The position numbers and the translations under genes are program-made. This document shows, piece after piece, positions 59,869 through 63,662 of a DNA stretch of 63,662 nt. Numbering within the stretch: the first letter of the stretch is position 1; each line of letters opens with the position of its first letter. This DNA comes from Rhodospirillales bacterium (GTDB lineage Bacteria > Pseudomonadota > Alphaproteobacteria > Dongiales > Dongiaceae). The notes beneath the pieces are model-generated. The model saw only the letters and a program-made list of their open reading frames with translations. It searched no databases and was not told the DNA's origin. Location: positions 1 through 63,662 of the forward strand of contig VFKA01000032.1 in the NCBI GenBank assembly GCA_009885795.1, in the 5' to 3' direction.

Positions 59869-61386
59869 CTACCCCTCCCGCCCGCCCCCGGCGGCGAAGG
59901 CGAGGGCCTCCTGCGCGGCGCGGATGAGCGCGCGCGCCTTGTTGCGGCTCTCCTGGTACTCTGCCTCCGGGTCGCTGTCGGCGACGATGCCGGCGCCGGC
60001 CTGCACGTACATCGTGCCGTCCTTCACCAGCGCGGTCCGGAGCGCGATGCAGGTATCCATCGTCCCGTTGGCGGCGAAATAGCCGACCGACCCGGCATAG
60101 AGGTTGCGGTGCGTCGGCTCCAACTCGTCGATGATCTCCATCGCCCGCACCTTGGGCGCGCCCGAGACCGTGCCGGCGGGGAACCCGGCGATGAGCGCGT
60201 CGAGCGCGTCATGCTCCGGCAGAATCGCGCCCTCGACGTTGGAGACGATGTGCATGACGTGCGAGTAGTACTCGATCCGCATCAGGTCGCTGACCTTCAC
60301 CGTGCCGATGCGGGCGACCCGGCCCACGTCGTTGCGCCCGAGGTCGAGCAGCATCAGATGCTCGGCCCGTTCCTTCGGGTCGGCCAGCAGCTCGGCGGCG
60401 AGCGCCCGGTCTTGCGCCGGCGTCGCCCCTCTCGGCCGCGTGCCGGCGAGCGGGCGGATGGTGACGATGCCGTCGCGCAAACGCACCAGGATCTCCGGGC
60501 TCGAGCCCACCACGGCATACGCGCCGAAATCGAAGAAAAACAGGAACGGCGACGGGTTCAACCGCCGGAGCGACCGATAGAGCGCGAAGGGCGGCAGCGG
60601 GAACGGGAGCGCGAAGCGTTGGGCGAGGACCACCTGGAAGATGTCGCCGGCCAGAATGTATTCCTTGGCCTTGCGGACCATGGCGTGGAAGTCCTCTCGG
60701 CTCATATTGGCCGCGGGCTCGGGCAGCGTCAGGCGCTCGTCCACCGCCTGCCGGCTCACCGCCAGGGGCTTGTTGAAATCGGCGACGGTTTCGGCCAAGC
60801 GCGCCCGCGCCGCCGCGAAAGCCTGCTCGGCCGTGACACCCTTCGCGGGCCTCACCGGCGTCACGATCGTCAACCGGTCCTGTACGTTGTCGAAGATGGC
60901 GCCCACCGTCGGGCGCAGCAGCACGCCGTCGGGAACGCCCAGCGTATTCTCCTTCGCCCCCGGCAGGCGCTCCATCAGGCGCACGGTCTCATAACCGAGA
61001 TAGCCGAAGAGCCCGGCCGCCATCGGCGGCAGTTCGACAGGCGTATCGATGCGCGACTCCGCGATGAGGTCGCGCAGCGATTGGAGCGCCGAGCCCGCGC
61101 AAGGCCCGAACCGGTGCCGGTCCGCCAACGCCTGGCGGTTCACCTCGGCCTTGTCGCCGAAGCAGCGCCAGATGAGATCCGGCTTCAGGCCGATGAAGGA
61201 ATAGCGTCCTCGCGTGGCGCCGCCCTCGACGGATTCGAGCAGCAGGCTGTCCGGCCGCCCGCCGGCGAGCTTCAGCATCGCCGACACCGGGGTATCGAGA
61301 TCGGCGGCGAGCGCCGTCCACACCACGGACGCCCGCCCGGCCTCATAGGCTTGCCGGAAGAGAGCGAAGTCCGGCTCGGTCTTCAC
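59869..61386 (-). CDS. trpE: anthranilate synthase component I
   Basis: Converts chorismate to anthranilate with ammonia from TrpG. 505 residues; GTG start overlapping the ppiD stop (GTGA). Feedback-binding LLLES at 48-52 (DSLLLESVEGG), chorismate-binding core with ILAGDIFQVVLAQRF, IRPLAGTRPRG, LLDLGRNDVGRVA, FPAGTVSGAPKVRAMEII and GAGIVADSDPEAEY. Cut off from trpG by the block 56505-59868, so stoichiometric co-expression with trpG cannot come from direct coupling. Confidence 0.97.
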   Translation of the reverse strand: MKTEPDFALFRQAYEAGRASVVWTALAADLDTPVSAMLKLAGGRPDSLLLESVEGGATRGRYSFIGLKPDLIWRCFGDKAEVNRQALADRHRFGPCAGSALQSLRDLIAESRIDTPVELPPMAAGLFGYLGYETVRLMERLPGAKENTLGVPDGVLLRPTVGAIFDNVQDRLTIVTPVRPAKGVTAEQAFAAARARLAETVADFNKPLAVSRQAVDERLTLPEPAANMSREDFHAMVRKAKEYILAGDIFQVVLAQRFALPFPLPPFALYRSLRRLNPSPFLFFFDFGAYAVVGSSPEILVRLRDGIVTIRPLAGTRPRGATPAQDRALAAELLADPKERAEHLMLLDLGRNDVGRVARIGTVKVSDLMRIEYYSHVMHIVSNVEGAILPEHDALDALIAGFPAGTVSGAPKVRAMEIIDELEPTHRNLYAGSVGYFAANGTMDTCIALRTALVKDGTMYVQAGAGIVADSDPEAEYQESRNKARALIRAAQEALAFAAGGGREG

Positions 61387-63257
61387 AACAGGCTTTCGAT
61401 CTTCTCGCGGTCGATCGTCACCCCGATCTCCTGGCGCAGCGCGCCGATGAACTGGTCGAGCAAATTGTCGGCCATTTTCTCGGTGAGCGCCGCCTGCAAC
61501 GTCGCGGTGCCTTCGGCATCGGCCGCGGCGGGCATCACCTCGCGCAACACCGCCACGGTATGATTACCTATGCCGGGCGCGGTCGTCGCCTCGCCGGGCT
61601 TGAGCTTGAACACCTTGCGCGCCAGCTCCAGCGACACATCGGCGGTGTCGTCGCCGCCGTCGCGGGCGAAGGCCGCGGAGGTCATGACCACCAGACCTTC
61701 CTCGGCGGCGATGGCTTCAAGGGCGACACCGGCCTTGATGCGCTCCACCAACGCCGCCGCCTTGGCCGCCGTCATCTTGTCGCGCTCGGCCGCTTCCCAG
61801 TCGCCGGCCACTCGGTCGCGGACCTCGTCGAAGGGGCGGTCGCCGGCCGGCGTCACCTTGTCGACCCGCAAGACCAGATAGCCGCCATCCGTGGTCTCGG
61901 TCAGCGGCGTCGTCTCGCCTTGCTCGGTCGAGCCGATGAGGGTGAGCATCGCGGCGTTGCCGGTGACACCGGGGATATCGGCGCCGTCGGGCGTCTTGCC
62001 GGCGGCATCGGCGGCGGGGACCGCCTCGACCGTCAGGCCCAGTTTCCCCGCCGTGTCCTCGATGCCGGCGCCGGCGGCGACCTCGTCGTCGAACTGTTGG
62101 GCGATGGCGATCATGCTGTCGACCGCCTGCTGCTGTTTCAGCTCATAGGCGATCTTCTCGCGCACCTCGGCTTCGCTCGCCTGCGCGCCGGGTTCGATCG
62201 CCACCACCTTGACGATGTGCCAGCCGAACGCGGTCGGCGTCGGCTCGGTATAGTCTCCGGCGGCCGGCGCGAACGCGGCCTCGGCGAGATCGGCAACCGG
62301 GAGGCCGTCTTTCTCGACGGTGCCGAGCGCAACCGGATCGGCGCCCGTGCTCTCCTTGGCGACGGCGGCGAAATCGCCCCCCGCCTTCAGTTTGTCATAG
62401 GCGGCGCGGGCCGCGGCCTCGTCGGGCAGCACGATCTGCTCCAGCGTCCGGCGCTCCGGCGTATCGAACTCCGCGCGGCGCGCCGCGACCTCGGCTTGCA
62501 GCACGTCCTCGGCCACCGTCATCTCGTCCACCAGGTCATCGGGCATCAACCGGACATAGGTGACGGCGCGCAGCTCGGGCGATTGATAGCGGTCGATGTT
62601 GTCCTTGTGGAAGGCCGTCAGCGCCGCCTCGTCCGCGGTCGGGATCCCTTGCGCGCCGTCATTGGCAAGGGTCAGCGTCTCGGCCACGCGCCGCTCCTGG
62701 CGATAGGCATGGAGGCGATCGACCAGCGCCGGCGGCGCCGCGGCGCCGGCCGCCACCGCCTTCAGGATGTGCTGGCGCAGGATGTCGCCGCGCAGCAGCG
62801 CCACGTAACCGGCCTCGGAGATGCCGCTCTGGCGCAACACGCCGGCGAAGCGGTTGCGGTCGAAGGCGCCGGTCTCGCCCTGGAACAGCTTGTCGGCCTC
62901 GATCGCCTTCCTGACCACGATGTCGGAGACGCTCATGCCGAACGCGACGCCGGCTTGATCGACCAGGCTCTGCGTGATCATGCGCTCGATCACCCTCTCC
63001 GGCAGGCCGATCTGGCGAGCGACCTCCTTGTCGAGCGTGCCGCCGAACGAGGCGCTCACCCGCTGAAACTCCCGCCGGTACTCGTCTTGGAAGACGGGGC
63101 CATCGATGCCGACATCGCCGACCATGGCCACCTCGTTGCCGCCGCTGCCCGAGCGGATGACATCGCCGATGCCCCACAGGGCGAAGGCCGCGATCAGCAG
63201 CACCAGCAGGAGTCGTATGGCGACAGCGGCAACCTTGCTGCGGATCTTCATCAGCAT
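61383..63257 (-). CDS. ppiD: peptidylprolyl isomerase PpiD/SurA-type periplasmic chaperone
   Basis: Inner-membrane-anchored folding factor for secreted and outer-membrane proteins. 624 residues from the ATG at 63257 (ATG 63251 also possible). One N-terminal membrane anchor (AAVAIRLLLVLLIAAFALWGIG), a SurA_N-like helical domain (about 35-250), a parvulin domain (about 265-360: RRTLEQIVLPDEAAARAAYDKLKAGGDFAAVAKEST..FGWHIVKV) and a C-terminal domain. ppiD-trpE is a conserved alphaproteobacterial pair; they overlap by four bases. Confidence 0.93.
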   Translation of the reverse strand: MLMKIRSKVAAVAIRLLLVLLIAAFALWGIGDVIRSGSGGNEVAMVGDVGIDGPVFQDEYRREFQRVSASFGGTLDKEVARQIGLPERVIERMITQSLVDQAGVAFGMSVSDIVVRKAIEADKLFQGETGAFDRNRFAGVLRQSGISEAGYVALLRGDILRQHILKAVAAGAAAPPALVDRLHAYRQERRVAETLTLANDGAQGIPTADEAALTAFHKDNIDRYQSPELRAVTYVRLMPDDLVDEMTVAEDVLQAEVAARRAEFDTPERRTLEQIVLPDEAAARAAYDKLKAGGDFAAVAKESTGADPVALGTVEKDGLPVADLAEAAFAPAAGDYTEPTPTAFGWHIVKVVAIEPGAQASEAEVREKIAYELKQQQAVDSMIAIAQQFDDEVAAGAGIEDTAGKLGLTVEAVPAADAAGKTPDGADIPGVTGNAAMLTLIGSTEQGETTPLTETTDGGYLVLRVDKVTPAGDRPFDEVRDRVAGDWEAAERDKMTAAKAAALVERIKAGVALEAIAAEEGLVVMTSAAFARDGGDDTADVSLELARKVFKLKPGEATTAPGIGNHTVAVLREVMPAAADAEGTATLQAALTEKMADNLLDQFIGALRQEIGVTIDREKIESLL

Positions 63258-63629
63258 GAGCGGGCTCTGACTTTCGGGTGGACCAGGGTTGGCGAACGCC
63301 AGGGCATCATAGGAACGGGGCGCGCTCACGGCAACAGGTTGTCGCAGGCCATCACCCCGCGCTATGCCGTCTCATCGTCCCCGGCCTCGACCTCGGCGCA
63401 TGGGACAACGCCGCGCTTCAATTGAGATGCGCCCGCCAGCGAGCCGGGGTCAATGGCCCGAGGGGCGGCATGACGATCGAGGGCAGGATCCGAGGCCGAT
63501 GGTGGTGGGAGGGGGCGGCTCGCGACCGCCGCCTCGCGCGGGAGTACAGGTGGCTAAGCAGACCTGTAATGATTGGCCAACGGGAGAAATGCGTGATTCA
63601 ATCTCTGGGATTGATTCGGAGGTCTGATC
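63258..63629. other. gene-poor region upstream of ppiD
   Basis: About 370 bases, GC-rich to about 63540 and then more AT-rich. It must hold the ppiD promoter on minus and any promoter for the right-edge gene on plus. Open frames here lack coding character. The tpiA gene often found near ppiD in relatives is not seen before the window ends. Confidence 0.4.
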
Positions 63630-63662
63630 ATGGTGGGCAAGACTCCTTTGAAGGTCACGCAA
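63630..63662 (+). CDS. start of an unidentified gene running off the right edge
   Basis: GGAGG at 63618-63622, seven bases before ATG 63630, opens a frame MVGKTPLKVTQ to the window end. The strong ribosome-binding site and the AT-richer upstream DNA suggest a real start. Eleven codons are too few to name a product. Confidence 0.4.
   Translation, partial: MVGKTPLKVTQ

Noticed and set aside
59645-60082. Plus-strand frame from GTG 59645 as the product of the SOS promoter
   Set aside because: Most of it lies antisense to trpE, the start lacks a ribosome-binding site, and the residues show no domain. Kept only as a remark under the promoter.
61387-61700. Possible trp leader peptide or attenuator before trpE
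   Set aside because: trpE starts inside the ppiD stop, leaving no room for a leader; no Trp-codon run with paired hairpins was found.
63364-63627. Arg/Pro-rich open frame near the right edge
   Set aside because: Composition-driven, no start signal, no similarity I can see.

Overview
The window is a high-GC chromosomal segment of an alphaproteobacterium. Three things support this: gene order typical of the class (clpX-lon-hupB-tRNA-nuoA..N-birA-coaX-rnj-mce, proS-lolC-lolD-dnaE, rpsB-tsf-pyrH-frr-uppS-cdsA, lexA-moeA-moaC-trpCDG/trpE-ppiD), the short proline-tRNA ligase, and GTTC-N7-GTTC SOS boxes. The layout looks most like Rhodospirillales to me (inference). No rRNA, CRISPR array, transposase or integrase gene is visible.

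Layout: 1-3.6 kb proteostasis (3' part of clpX, lon, hupB). 3.7-4.9 kb tRNA-Val and tRNA-Asp, with a palindromic element, a GIY-YIG nuclease gene and an orphan gene between them. 5.0-19.4 kb the complete 14-gene complex I operon nuoA-N. 19.4-27.5 kb birA, coaX, rnj, methylmalonyl-CoA epimerase, a DUF1467-like gene, tag, an exported protein, proS and lolC. 27.5-32 kb lolD followed by an unusual accessory block: two extra copies of the lolD 3' end, separated by a HAD gene and a GFA-type gene, then a class III cyclase. 32-35.5 kb dnaE. 36.4-41.1 kb translation, UMP kinase and isoprenoid/phospholipid genes. 41.3-46.2 kb envelope biogenesis (rseP, bamA, skp, fabZ) plus a glyoxalase. 46.3-63.3 kb mostly minus-strand genes gltA, gltX, lexA, moeA, moaC, trpC, trpD, trpG, trpE and ppiD, with comEC on plus and a 3.4 kb accessory block splitting trpE from trpG.

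How the genes work together: Lon/ClpX, PpiD, Skp, BamA, RseP and LolCD cover protein quality control and outer-membrane assembly. Nuo feeds electrons to quinone. BirA, CoaX, Mce and GltA serve central carbon and cofactor metabolism. LexA with two SOS-type boxes and ComEC link to DNA damage and DNA uptake.

Points worth attention: (1) the lolD-dnaE interval looks like serial acquisition of cassettes, each ending in its own lolD 3' end. (2) lpxD, lpxA, lpxI and lpxB, normally interleaved with fabZ, and dxr, normally between cdsA and rseP, are absent from their usual places. (3) A promoter with an embedded SOS box in the trp island drives no recognisable gene. (4) Several families of intergenic palindromic repeats are present, two of them inside the nuo operon.
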